Origin: Maribellus sp. YY47 | GTDB lineage: Bacteria > Bacteroidota > Bacteroidia > Bacteroidales > Prolixibacteraceae | Reading direction: 5' to 3' | Assembly (NCBI RefSeq): GCF_023111095.1 | Contig: NZ_JALGYW010000032.1 | Span: forward strand, 1 to 44,220 | Length of the DNA: 44,220 bases | Shown: positions 1-9,623 of the stretch, piece by piece | Position numbering within the stretch: the stretch's first letter is position 1 | Layout of the letters: every line of letters starts with the position of its first letter | The notes under the pieces: generated by a model | The model's database searches: none | The model's input: only the letters and a program-made list of their open reading frames with translations | Told to the model about the DNA's origin: nothing | Position numbers and translations under genes: made by a program

Positions 1-37
1 CAAACAAGATACCATTAAAATTAAAAGCTATAAAAGA

Positions 38-73
38 ACAGACCGTTTCAAAGCTAGCTTTGAAACGGTCTGT
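38..73 (-). terminator. gapA terminator, perfect palindrome
   Basis: A 36-bp perfect palindrome (arms ACAGACCGTTTCAAAGCT and its complement) lies about 60 bp past the gapA stop codon. Read on the minus strand it is followed by a T-rich stretch, TCTTTTATAG. This fits an intrinsic terminator for gapA and could also work for transcription entering from the left. Confidence 0.75.
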
Positions 74-135
74 GAATCTATTAACTTAGTCCAATAATCT
101 GTAACGCTTATTTAGGACTAGTCAAAAGTCTTGAA

Positions 136-1491
<1,356 letters not shown>

Positions 1492-1704
1492 TTACAGTAC
1501 GGATTGTAAACTAAAATTATCTTCTTCCGAAGATATCATAATGCTGCAGTCCGTTGAGGCTTTCCGGGGTTCCCTGTTTTCGCTGTATGCCGGACATTTG
1601 CATCCTTTGCAGGACTCGAATAAGAGAAAAACGATAAGCGCGAAGACCAGGATGAGGCTTCGAAATGGGTTGGCTGATAATTTGTTGACTTTATTTATTA
1701 ACAT
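1492..1704 (-). CDS. Small cysteine-rich membrane or lipoprotein, unknown
   Basis: This is a possible small protein of 70 residues from the ATG at 1704; the frame stays open to an ATG at 1767 (91 residues). It has a basic N-terminus, a hydrophobic segment (about residues 17-29, LILVFALIVFLLF), then ESCKGCKCPAY with cysteines at 32, 35 and 37. The layout resembles a lipoprotein signal peptide or membrane anchor followed by a short cysteine motif. The glutamate before SC is unusual for a lipobox. I recognise no family with certainty. It stands alone, with no clear ribosome site or terminator. The coding call rests on its composition and the orderly signal-cysteine layout. Confidence 0.45.
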   Translation of the reverse strand: MLINKVNKLSANPFRSLILVFALIVFLLFESCKGCKCPAYSENREPRKASTDCSIMISSEEDNFSLQSVL

Positions 1705-1767
1705 TAAGTTGCTGTATGTGTGGTTGCTGAAATCGGTATTGTTGATAAAACTCTTATTTGAATTCAT

Positions 1768-2130
1768 TTTTCATTTAATAATTACAATCCAACGAATAAG
1801 GCCTGAAATTAGTATGTGTCGTGCTCTTGTTTTATGAAAAAATAATTTAAATTGCATTGAATTTACAAATAAACACAAAACTGTAAGGGGCGTTTATCCC
1901 CTTGAGACCCGAATTGTTAGGAAGAGATAGGTTGTTAAGTCTCATAATGTTGAAAACATAGTACAAAGTAATGGGTATAATGCCGCATTTATTTTGTAGT
2001 TTAATTAAAATTTTTTATCCAATTGTTTGGGCTGCTGCGCCTTTAAACCGTATGCCCCAGACTATTGATTTAAAATTTTAATAATTAAGATTAATCAACC
2101 AATCAATAAGTTCAATAAAAAAGAAATGCT
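1768..2130. other. Intergenic region upstream of the secreted protein
   Basis: This 363-bp AT-rich stretch has no gene I can support. It must hold the promoter of the 2131 gene, but I find no full TAnnTTTG element; the closest is TTATTTTG around 1989-1997 with one mismatch. Confidence 0.4.
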
Positions 2131-5100
2131 ATGAGAAAAATGTTTACCAGGCTTTTTGGCTTGACATTGCTCATGTTTTTGGCTGGCTCGTATGCTGTGC
2201 TTAAGGCACAGGAACCATGCGATATACAGCCGGTTACAATCGACAATGTTACGCTGCTTACTGACATTACAGCAAAATGTGACAGCGACCTGATACAGTA
2301 CGAAGTAACAGGTTATCCTGCCGGCGCTGAGTTTTCATTTAGTTATGATGTCGATCCTCCTGTTTTTGGCGCTTTTACTGCCGAGTCAACCATTTGGGTA
2401 AAAGAAGGTCTTGGATTTAGCGTCATCGTTCGTTTGAATGAAACTTGTCAAACTGCCCCTTATTATTATCCCGGGGATGATATTATTCAACCTGTGTCGA
2501 TTGACGGTGTAGTTACAATTTCGCCCACCTGCACCGGGAATAACGACGGTGTTATCAATATTTCGGCTTCAGCAGGTGAAGGACGGGTGTTGGAGTATTC
2601 CATCAATGGTGGTGCTTCCTGGTATGTTCAGCATTATTTCTCTGTTCCTGTTGGCATTTATACGGTGGCAGTGAGGGATAGTCATTGTCGCGATTATGTT
2701 GTGACAAAAACTGTTCAAGTAGATGGCCTTGCAGATAATTTGATCGACCTGAATGAAGCTGAAAGCGATCTGCTTAATGATTGCGCGAATACGATTAACG
2801 CTTATATTAAGATCGATACTTTGACATGGGCACATCAAACAGGATTTGATGATCGTACAATTACCTATTATCTTACTGATGGTGTTACCAATTGGACTTC
2901 TGCCGATGGATTGTTTAGTGATCTTGAAGCCGGAGTTTATAGTGCGTGGGCTGAAGACGATTTGGGATGTTCTTCCAATCGTATCGAGTCTATCATCGTA
3001 GAGACAAATCCGCCGTTGGTGGTGAACGCCAGTGTTACGGATAATACAGCATGTTTTGGTTATACCGACGCGACAATTACGATAACGATTGAAGGAGGAA
3101 CGGGGCCATTCCTGTTCGGTCATGCCAACACATTGCCTGCAGTGCTCAATCTCTCTGAAGCTTCAATGGGATCATGGGACGGGGAAGGCTCTGTCGAGAT
3201 TCAGGTTTCAGGTAGTCCCGACAGTATTACTTATTGGGTGGTTGTAAAAGATCTGGCTTGCGGTAATATGGTTAGTAACGATTCTCCTTTAAAAGTGGGT
3301 AGTTATTATCCTGTAGCAATTCAGAAAGAGGAAGAATCGGTTTCTCCGGTAAGCTGTTTTGGGGATACGGATGGTGAAATTGTAGTGGCAGAAGCTACCG
3401 GAGGGTCAGGCGAGCTGGTGTATACCCTGCAAATCCTCAATGGGGCTGATTGGGAAAATGTTGTTGGTTGGGAAAATAAGGAAACCACAACATTTACCGG
3501 TTTAGCTGTCGGTACTTATAGAGTAGTTGTAACCGATCTTAACGGATGTAAAGGTGACGAAACGGATGAGATTCTGCTTGGTGGACCCGATGCACCGGTA
3601 GCGATTGATGAATTTACCTACAGTGATATAACCTGTACTGGTGCGGCTGACGGAACAATTACAGTGGTAGCTGGCGGTGGTTCCGGTGCATATGATATAA
3701 AGGTAGGAGATAATGAATGGGAAGCTTTCCCTGAAGGGTCAAATACAACAGTAATCACAATTGCCACTGAAAGTGAAGTGGAGGTTACTGTAAGAGATGC
3801 TAACCAGCCGGTTTGTATGTCTGATCCGGAAACAGCATCGATTAATGAGCCGGATCCGCTGGTGATTGATGCATTCCGCATTGTAGAAGGTGCGTTTTTG
3901 TGCTCCGAGGTGGAAGAAGATAATATTGAGGTTCTTGCCAGTGGCGGTACAGGACCCTATACCTATGAGTTGTGGATGAACGGAGATTCGTTGGATACAT
4001 CCTCTGAAAATACGTTCCTTGTTGAAAATGGAAATACATACCAGGTAATTGTTAGAGATCAGTATTGCTCTGTAACCTCAAACGAATTGGAAATAGTACC
4101 TGCAGATTCGATAATCTGGTCGTGGGTTGATGTGACTTGCAGTGGCGACACCGCTGGATCTATTCGCGTCACTGCCACAGGCCAGGCAGGAAGGTCGTAC
4201 AAGGCAATGTGGAAGCAGGTTGGTGAAGGTGCTGCTGCAGACGAAGGTGCTTCTGTGTGGTTCACGGGAAGTTTTGATTTGGATCAGGTAATTCAATTCG
4301 AAACCAATGAACTTATTTCGAGTGAATATGAAATAACGATTGTAGATTCTGAGGGATGTTTTGCAGCATTTGTTGATACAATTGTTATGGAACAAGTTGT
4401 TCTTGAAGAAGTTCAACTTCAGATTACAGAAGGAGATGTAGTTAATTGTGGTACCGAGGTTACTATTGGAGTAACCGGGGGTGTCGCTCCTTATATTGTT
4501 CTTGTTGACGGAATTGTAAGAACCGAAACGACAGTCGTACTTAACGGTGGTGCTCATAAAATTGAGGTAACTGATTCTCACTTGAGATGCGGTGATGTTG
4601 AAGAATTCATTTTAGATTATCCGGTGAGCATGGATACAACAATCTGGGCCGGAGTTGATGGTACGGCAGCGTATGTTAATGCAGAAGCCGGGCTGGATAC
4701 AACCTTAGTTGTTGACGACCATTATTTCCATCCGACGATTGATGGATGTATGCTGGAACTTAAAGTAACGGTTTTACAGGGTGAAGCTCCGGTTCTTGAT
4801 ACGGTAAGCCCGATGGGAAACATCCAGGATAACCATCCGGTATTTGAAATTACATTCGAAAACGATGTTACTTTCAATCAAACAGGATACCTTACTGTAA
4901 CTGATAAAGTTACGGGTGCTGTTGCATTGACACTGGAAATTACACCTGCAATGGTAAGTGGAAATACCATTACTATTACTTACGATCACCTGGTAAGTGG
5001 TGGCTTAAATAAGTTTACAACTTATGTTGTTACTGTTGACAGTGCAGTTGTGAAGGGTATTGGTTTGGTATGGGACGGACAAATACCTTATGCATGGGAG

Positions 5101-5373
5101 TTCACAACGGGTGATTTCGCGACAGCTATCTCTCCGGAACAGGAAACGGATGATTTCAAAGTATATCCAAATCCATTTACCAATTATATCAGAATCGATA
5201 ATGCCGAAAAACTGACAAGAGTGATTGTTTCCAATATCGCCGGTCAGCGTGTAATGGATATTGAAAGTCCAACAAACGAAATACGTACCGGAAATCTGGT
5301 AACTGGCGTTTACGTTATTACCTTAATTGCCAACGACGAAATTGTCAAATCCGAAAGGATTATAAAAATGTAA
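2131..5373 (+). CDS. Large secreted SprB-repeat protein with T9SS sorting tail
   Basis: The 1080-residue protein is predicted to be exported and anchored or released by the type IX secretion system. A Sec signal peptide (about residues 1-27, ending LKAQ) is followed by serial beta-sandwich units of the SprB-repeat type. These are recognisable by variants of CxGxxDGxI, GGSGxYxY and GxYxVxVxD at roughly residues 125-190, 300-390, 405-475, 495-570, 585-655 and 665-745. Residues about 886-991 look like an SbsA-type Ig-like domain (Big_5) with TVSPMGN and YAWEFTTG. The last 74 residues (from about 1007, FKVYPNPFTNYIRI, ending in a basic KSERIIKM) are a classic type A T9SS signal. Such proteins act as adhesins or matrix components; no enzymatic domain is visible. 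It is monocistronic with a strong terminator. Confidence 0.85.
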   Translation: MRKMFTRLFGLTLLMFLAGSYAVLKAQEPCDIQPVTIDNVTLLTDITAKCDSDLIQYEVTGYPAGAEFSFSYDVDPPVFGAFTAESTIWVKEGLGFSVIVRLNETCQTAPYYYPGDDIIQPVSIDGVVTISPTCTGNNDGVINISASAGEGRVLEYSINGGASWYVQHYFSVPVGIYTVAVRDSHCRDYVVTKTVQVDGLADNLIDLNEAESDLLNDCANTINAYIKIDTLTWAHQTGFDDRTITYYLTDGVTNWTSADGLFSDLEAGVYSAWAEDDLGCSSNRIESIIVETNPPLVVNASVTDNTACFGYTDATITITIEGGTGPFLFGHANTLPAVLNLSEASMGSWDGEGSVEIQVSGSPDSITYWVVVKDLACGNMVSNDSPLKVGSYYPVAIQKEEESVSPVSCFGDTDGEIVVAEATGGSGELVYTLQILNGADWENVVGWENKETTTFTGLAVGTYRVVVTDLNGCKGDETDEILLGGPDAPVAIDEFTYSDITCTGAADGTITVVAGGGSGAYDIKVGDNEWEAFPEGSNTTVITIATESEVEVTVRDANQPVCMSDPETASINEPDPLVIDAFRIVEGAFLCSEVEEDNIEVLASGGTGPYTYELWMNGDSLDTSSENTFLVENGNTYQVIVRDQYCSVTSNELEIVPADSIIWSWVDVTCSGDTAGSIRVTATGQAGRSYKAMWKQVGEGAAADEGASVWFTGSFDLDQVIQFETNELISSEYEITIVDSEGCFAAFVDTIVMEQVVLEEVQLQITEGDVVNCGTEVTIGVTGGVAPYIVLVDGIVRTETTVVLNGGAHKIEVTDSHLRCGDVEEFILDYPVSMDTTIWAGVDGTAAYVNAEAGLDTTLVVDDHYFHPTIDGCMLELKVTVLQGEAPVLDTVSPMGNIQDNHPVFEITFENDVTFNQTGYLTVTDKVTGAVALTLEITPAMVSGNTITITYDHLVSGGLNKFTTYVVTVDSAVVKGIGLVWDGQIPYAWEFTTGDFATAISPEQETDDFKVYPNPFTNYIRIDNAEKLTRVIVSNIAGQRVMDIESPTNEIRTGNLVTGVYVITLIANDEIVKSERIIKM

Positions 5374-5389
5374 TACCGAATTGATTATT

Positions 5390-5419
5390 AAAAAGGGAAG
5401 CCGATCAGCTTCCCTTTTT
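5390..5419 (+). terminator. Terminator after the SprB-repeat gene
   Basis: A 12-bp perfect stem AAAAAGGGAAGC/GCTTCCCTTTTT encloses a 6-nt loop CGATCA and ends in a T-run, 16 bp past the stop codon. Confidence 0.9.
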
Positions 5420-5453
5420 TATTGCTGATAACCCGGAAATACATTCAATATTT

Positions 5454-5461
5454 TACTTTTG
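5454..5461 (+). promoter_or_regulatory. -7 element TACTTTTG of the nitroreductase gene
   Basis: TACTTTTG is an exact TAnnTTTG match whose last base lies only 12 nt before the ATG at 5473. This implies a very short leader and argues against the in-frame upstream start at 5422. No clear -33 TTG is seen at the usual distance. Confidence 0.5.
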
Positions 5462-5472
5462 CAAGAAAAAGC

Positions 5473-6213
5473 ATGGAACTACTTAATTCGCACGTAACAA
5501 TAAGGAAGTTTAAGGAGAAAGAAGTTGATCAAAAATTACTGGAATCAATAATATATTCAGGAAGCAGGGCCTCAACAACCGGCAATATGCAGCTTTACAG
5601 CGCTGTTGTTACGCGGTCGGCCGAGATGAAGGAAAAGCTGGCTCCTTTCCATTTTAATCAACCCGTGGCGAAAAATGCACCCGTTTTGTTGACGATTGTT
5701 GCCGACTATAATCGTTTTTGGAAGTGGTGTGTTCAAAATAATGCAGAGCCGGGCTATGATAATTTTTTGTCGTTTAGTACCGCTTTAATCGACGCTGTAT
5801 TGTTTGCACAAAATATCTGTATTGCCGCCGAAAATGCCGGTTTGGGAATCTGTTATCTGGGAACAACGACTTACAATGCAAAGGAGATAATCGATGCGTT
5901 AAAACTGCCCCAATTAACCTTTCCCGCCACCACAATAGCGCTGGGTTACCCCGACGGGAAGCCGGCATTAACCGATCGTATCCCGGTTGGTGGAATCATA
6001 CATGATGAAGTTTATACAGATTATACGGAGTCAGATATTGCGGAGCTTCATCGTTTTAAAGAAAATCTCGAATCTTCGAAACAATTTGTAAAGGAAAACG
6101 GGAAGCAAACACTGGCTCAGGTATTTACCGATGTTCGATACAAAAAGGCAGACAATGAGTTCTTTTCAGAAAAAATGCTTGATGTATTAAAATCTCAGGG
6201 TTTTCTGAAATAA
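5473..6213 (+). CDS. NAD(P)H-dependent flavin nitroreductase family protein
   Basis: This 246-residue protein belongs to the FMN-binding nitroreductase superfamily, closest in layout to the NfsA/Frp/NfrA branch, which reduces nitroaromatics, quinones or flavins with NAD(P)H as a cytosolic dimer. Visible marks are the N-terminal MELLNSHVTIRKFKEKEV (the R-K/S-F FMN phosphate-binding area), SRASTTGNMQLYSAVV, the central AENAGLGICYLGTTTYN and the ALGYPDGKPALTDRIP segment. The ATG at 5473 is chosen because the family motif starts there and a promoter element overlaps the longer frame. It lies between two terminators or convergent genes, so it is transcribed alone. Substrate unknown. Confidence 0.85.
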   Translation: MELLNSHVTIRKFKEKEVDQKLLESIIYSGSRASTTGNMQLYSAVVTRSAEMKEKLAPFHFNQPVAKNAPVLLTIVADYNRFWKWCVQNNAEPGYDNFLSFSTALIDAVLFAQNICIAAENAGLGICYLGTTTYNAKEIIDALKLPQLTFPATTIALGYPDGKPALTDRIPVGGIIHDEVYTDYTESDIAELHRFKENLESSKQFVKENGKQTLAQVFTDVRYKKADNEFFSEKMLDVLKSQGFLK

Positions 6214-6216
6214 GGC

Positions 6217-6936
6217 TTATTCAGCCGAAAAACGGCCGATAAAATCAAAAAAATCCTGCCGGTAACTGTTTCCAATGGGAAGTTTGTTCCCATCGATCGA
6301 AACCATGTTGCCTTCAACCGATTCGATATTGTTTACTGAAATGATATACGATTTGTGAATCCGGTAAAACAAATCAGCAGGTAGCAGGTCCTGCATTTTT
6401 TTCATCGAAAGATTAGTGATGTGCCTGTTGCCTTTGACATGAACTTTTATGTAGTCGCCCAGGCCCTCAACAAAAAGGATGTCGGAAAAATTGATTTTAT
6501 AACTTTTCTTGTTGGACTTAATAAACAGGAATTTTGCATCGTTATCGGAAGTGGCAGCGGTTTGTACTTTCTTTTTTAACCGCAAGAGTTCTTCTGCGCG
6601 ATAGAAAGCCTTGCAAAAGCGGTCGAACGAAAAAGGTTTTTTCAGATAGTCCACAGCATTCAACTCAAATCCTTCCAGAGCATACTCTGAATATGCGGTA
6701 GTGAAGATAACAAGAGGAGGGTGAGTCAGATTCTTCAAAAACGAAATGCCGGACATTTTAGGCATATTAATATCCAGGAAAATCAAATCGATAGCTTCTT
6801 CCTGCAATATTTTGTGGGCACAAATGGCTTCGTTACAGGTAGCCACAATCTTCAGCTCCGGTAACTTTTGGGCGTATTGTTTAATTACATTTTGAGCCAG
6901 GGGTTCGTCGTCAATAATCAGCGCATTTATTTCCAT
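6217..6936 (-). CDS. LytTR-family response regulator
   Basis: A 239-residue cytosolic transcription regulator with a receiver domain (residues 1-120) and a C-terminal LytTR DNA-binding domain (about 135-236). Phospho-acceptor D55 sits in LIFLDINMPKMSG, the acidic pocket is D9/D10, and the conserved lysine is in DYLKKPF. The LytTR part has FLFIKSNKKSYKINFSDILFVEG split by a short linker, and FYRIHKSYIISVNNIE. It begins 12 nt after the histidine kinase stop and is almost certainly its partner. LytTR domains bind paired imperfect direct repeats; none was identified here. The convergent nitroreductase gene ends 4 bp away. Confidence 0.93.
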   Translation of the reverse strand: MEINALIIDDEPLAQNVIKQYAQKLPELKIVATCNEAICAHKILQEEAIDLIFLDINMPKMSGISFLKNLTHPPLVIFTTAYSEYALEGFELNAVDYLKKPFSFDRFCKAFYRAEELLRLKKKVQTAATSDNDAKFLFIKSNKKSYKINFSDILFVEGLGDYIKVHVKGNRHITNLSMKKMQDLLPADLFYRIHKSYIISVNNIESVEGNMVSIDGNKLPIGNSYRQDFFDFIGRFSAE

Positions 6937-6948
6937 AAGTGGTACCGT

Positions 6949-8004
6949 TTATTTTAGCTTTAGTTTCAGTTTTACGGAGAAGACAGGATATTCCTTCTTA
7001 ATATCGAGGGTAAACTCCTCTTTTTTATATAGCAGTGCCAAACGTTGTTTTACGTTCTGAAGCCCGATTCCGGAATGTTTCTTATTCCATTTTTCTTCTT
7101 CCGAATAATTGTTTTCAATCTCAAAAAGAACTGAAGAATCTTGCCGGAAATCAAAACTGATCCGGATATAATCATTATTTACATCGCCCGGAATCCCGTG
7201 TTTAAATGCATTATCGATAAACGGTTCGAAAAGCAAGGGTGCAATTCTGGCAGAAGGAACTTCGCCTTTCTTTTCATAAATAATGCTGGTTTGATCAGAA
7301 ACGCGGATTTTTTGCAAGGCGATAAAATTGTCCACAAACTCAATTTCTTTCTCAAGCGAGATAAAATCTTCCCTCGATTCGTAGATGATATGTCGCATTA
7401 AGTCCGAAAGTTGGAGAATCAGATCGGGTACTTTATCGGATTTGCTGAGTGCGAGTGAATAGATATTATTTAGCGAGTTAAAAAGGAAATGCGGATTCAA
7501 CTGCCCTTTTAATGTAGTAAGTTCTGCTTCGAGCTTTTGTTGTTCAATTTTTGCAAGCTTGTAGTTTAAATCCTGCATGGCCAGCCAGTCTTTTACAACT
7601 TTCAGAAAAGAAGAAAAACCGACGTAAACCAATGTTACGAAAAAGAAAGCAGAGTGCGTATTGGTGTTGAATTGTGAAAACTGTTCCGAAACATGCAGCA
7701 CATTACGCAGCGGATAGATAATAATGAGTTGCACAAAGAGACTGCTGGCCGAAAGCATCACAATCAGCCAGAAGAAATAAAAGATGTAGCTTTTTTGCTT
7801 CAGGTAGCGGGGAATAAGCACATAAAGGTTGATGTATACGCTCGCCGCAAAGCCAATATTGGTAATAACCGCTTTTAATACAAGCGCAGCATTAAACGTG
7901 TTGCTGTTTAAATAAAAGATGATACAAAAAAAAGTTACACTGATTACCCAGAATACAACGTTTCCGATAATGTAGTTTCTTTTATTTAGGAGCTTGTTTG
8001 TCAT
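6949..8004 (-). CDS. LytS/YehU-type sensor histidine kinase
   Basis: A 351-residue inner-membrane sensor kinase. Four hydrophobic segments (about residues 12-32, 41-63, 73-97 and 117-135) form the membrane sensor and there is no large extracytoplasmic domain. A short coiled coil (about 148-168) leads to the His_kinase domain, with phospho-acceptor H172 in LNPHFLFNSLNN. The ATPase N-box is FIDNAFKHG and the glycine-rich part is SGIGLQNVKQRL. Its ATG directly abuts the stop of the upstream glycosyltransferase gene, so the two are cotranscribed, and the LytTR regulator follows 12 nt later. The signal sensed is unknown. Confidence 0.92.
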   Translation of the reverse strand: MTNKLLNKRNYIIGNVVFWVISVTFFCIIFYLNSNTFNAALVLKAVITNIGFAASVYINLYVLIPRYLKQKSYIFYFFWLIVMLSASSLFVQLIIIYPLRNVLHVSEQFSQFNTNTHSAFFFVTLVYVGFSSFLKVVKDWLAMQDLNYKLAKIEQQKLEAELTTLKGQLNPHFLFNSLNNIYSLALSKSDKVPDLILQLSDLMRHIIYESREDFISLEKEIEFVDNFIALQKIRVSDQTSIIYEKKGEVPSARIAPLLFEPFIDNAFKHGIPGDVNNDYIRISFDFRQDSSVLFEIENNYSEEEKWNKKHSGIGLQNVKQRLALLYKKEEFTLDIKKEYPVFSVKLKLKLK

Positions 8005-8715
8005 TTATATGCGGTCTCTTTTCAAAAAGAATTTTTTCAGATAATACAGCACAGGGTTTTTGTATTTCAGGTTCTTCCACGGGCGGCTCGAGTGCGGTAA
8101 ATGAAGCACTTCGGTGCCTTTGGCCAGGTAGTTATTGTATCCCATCTTAACCGATTGCCGGCTGATAAATACATCAAACCAGTCTTTATTGTCAGCCAGA
8201 CTTTCGAAACTAAACGCGTTCAGGAAATCGTTGGAAAGGAGCGTACAGCAAAAACTCAGGCTGTGGTGTGTCGAAATCACTTCGTCACTTTTTATTTTTT
8301 CAAAAGTATAAGGGAAATTATACGCCCCCGATTCATCTACGGTAATTGCGCCAACAAGCCCGGCTTTGTCGTATGACCGAACGTATTGGAGAAGCTGGGA
8401 AATCGTATTTTCTTTGATCACCACGTCCGATTCAATAATAATAAGCGGGCATTTTTTCTCCAACGCCATTTTCTGCGCCATTCTTAACACCAATTTATAG
8501 TTGGGAGAAGGAGTATCGGTGACGTCTTCCAGGTGGACAACAGAAAAGCCGTTCTCAGCAGAAGACTGATCAAGGTATTGTTTGGTTTCCGAACTGCTAA
8601 AGTCGTTGTATATAATGTAATCGAAATCGCCTTCAGCCTTAAGAATGGATTGAATCGTTCTTTTCAGCGTTCCGAGAGAGTCTTTTACGGGTGTAATTAT
8701 AATTGCTTCAGGCAT
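8005..8715 (-). CDS. Family 2-like glycosyltransferase
   Basis: A 236-residue protein with the fold marks of GT-A glycosyltransferases: ITPVKDSLGTLKRTIQSIL at the N-terminus, YNDFSSSET after the second strand, and a DxD-like IIIESDVVI around residue 96-104. The C-terminal half has DWFDVFISRQSVKMGY and a basic tail (KKFFLKRDRI), consistent with weak membrane association. It would transfer a sugar to an envelope glycan or protein; donor and acceptor are unknown. It ends exactly where the sensor kinase starts, so envelope glycan work and signalling share a transcript. Confidence 0.75.
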   Translation of the reverse strand: MPEAIIITPVKDSLGTLKRTIQSILKAEGDFDYIIYNDFSSSETKQYLDQSSAENGFSVVHLEDVTDTPSPNYKLVLRMAQKMALEKKCPLIIIESDVVIKENTISQLLQYVRSYDKAGLVGAITVDESGAYNFPYTFEKIKSDEVISTHHSLSFCCTLLSNDFLNAFSFESLADNKDWFDVFISRQSVKMGYNNYLAKGTEVLHLPHSSRPWKNLKYKNPVLYYLKKFFLKRDRI

Positions 8716-8750
8716 TTTAAATGTTGTTATTTCTTATGTTGTGAAATTTA

Positions 8751-9512
8751 TCAGTCTTCTTTGTGAAATCCTCTTGAAAATGCCTGTGCGGTTGGCATAA
8801 TCAGCACATCATCAATATTTACATGCGATGGCCGTGTTACAATAAACAAGATCGTTTCGGCAATATCTTCGGCATACAAAGGCGTAAATCCTTTGTAAAC
8901 ATCATTTGCTTTGTTTTCGTTGCCCTTAAAACGAACAAGCGAAAACTCGGTATTCACCGCTCCCGGAGCAACTGAGCTCACTTTAATTCCATGATGCAGC
9001 AAATCGATGCGCATGCCCTGTGTCAGTGCCTGCACTGCATGTTTCGTTGCACAATAGACATTGCCATTGGCATAAGCTTCCCTTCCGGCAATCGACGAAA
9101 TGTTTACAATATGTCCCGAGCCTCGTTTTACCATTTGAGGCGAAACCAAACGGGTAATGTAGAGCAATCCTTTAACGTTGGTGTCGATCATGCGTTCCCA
9201 GTCGTCGACAACTCCTTCCTGGATTGGTTCAAGACCCACCGCAAGCCCCGCATTATTGACAAGCACGTCGATGGCCTTCCATTCTTCAGGCAAACTGTCA
9301 AAAGCTTTAGTGGTTTCGTCGAGGTTTCTGATGTCAAAATTCAGGGTGATGATCCGGCAATCGCTTTCTTTTGCCAATCCTTCTTTTAGTTCTTCCAGCC
9401 GGTCTTTTCTTCTGCCGGTAAGGATTAAATCGAATCCGTTCTTCCCAAGGACTTGTGCAGTGGCCTGTCCAATACCTGCTGTAGCACCAGTAATTAAAGC
9501 AATTTTATTCAT
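8751..9512 (-). CDS. SDR-family NAD(P)-dependent oxidoreductase (YdfG-like)
   Basis: A 253-residue classical short-chain dehydrogenase. The cofactor motif TGATAGIG is at residues 8-15, NNAG at 86-89, catalytic S140, Y153 and K157 (YCATK). LTGRRKDRLEEL after the second strand, with consecutive arginines, suggests NADP preference. Closest in feel to YdfG-type 3-hydroxy acid or serine dehydrogenases (LVNNAGLAVG and PGAVNTEFS motifs). It begins 111 bp from the divergent PurM-like gene, and the glycosyltransferase follows after 35 nt on the same strand. Substrate cannot be fixed from sequence. Confidence 0.9.
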   Translation of the reverse strand: MNKIALITGATAGIGQATAQVLGKNGFDLILTGRRKDRLEELKEGLAKESDCRIITLNFDIRNLDETTKAFDSLPEEWKAIDVLVNNAGLAVGLEPIQEGVVDDWERMIDTNVKGLLYITRLVSPQMVKRGSGHIVNISSIAGREAYANGNVYCATKHAVQALTQGMRIDLLHHGIKVSSVAPGAVNTEFSLVRFKGNENKANDVYKGFTPLYAEDIAETILFIVTRPSHVNIDDVLIMPTAQAFSRGFHKED

Positions 9513-9584
9513 TGCGGAAATAAATTAGAGTTGACGCGAAATTAAAAAAAACATCTATTTTTATGGAGAAATAGAGGACTTAAT

Positions 9585-9592
9585 TACCTTTG
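9585..9592 (+). promoter_or_regulatory. -7 element TACCTTTG of the PurM-like/menG operon
   Basis: TACCTTTG is an exact TAnnTTTG match, 31 nt before the ATG at 9624, in the spacer between divergent genes. No TTG was seen at the expected -33 distance. Confidence 0.5.
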
Positions 9593-9623
9593 TTCATACT
9601 TAATACCTGTAACAATAAGGCAT

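Noticed and set aside
1541-1837. 98-codon open frame on the plus strand upstream of the SprB-repeat gene
   Set aside because: It lies opposite the more protein-like minus-strand frame and has no signal peptide, family motif or start context.
1950-1981. sigma70-like TTGAAA ... TATAAT upstream of the 2131 gene
   Set aside because: The spacer is 20 nt instead of about 17 and Bacteroidota use a different promoter consensus.
5422-5472. Longer start for the first nitroreductase
   Set aside because: The extra 17 residues have no family match and the extension contains the promoter element.
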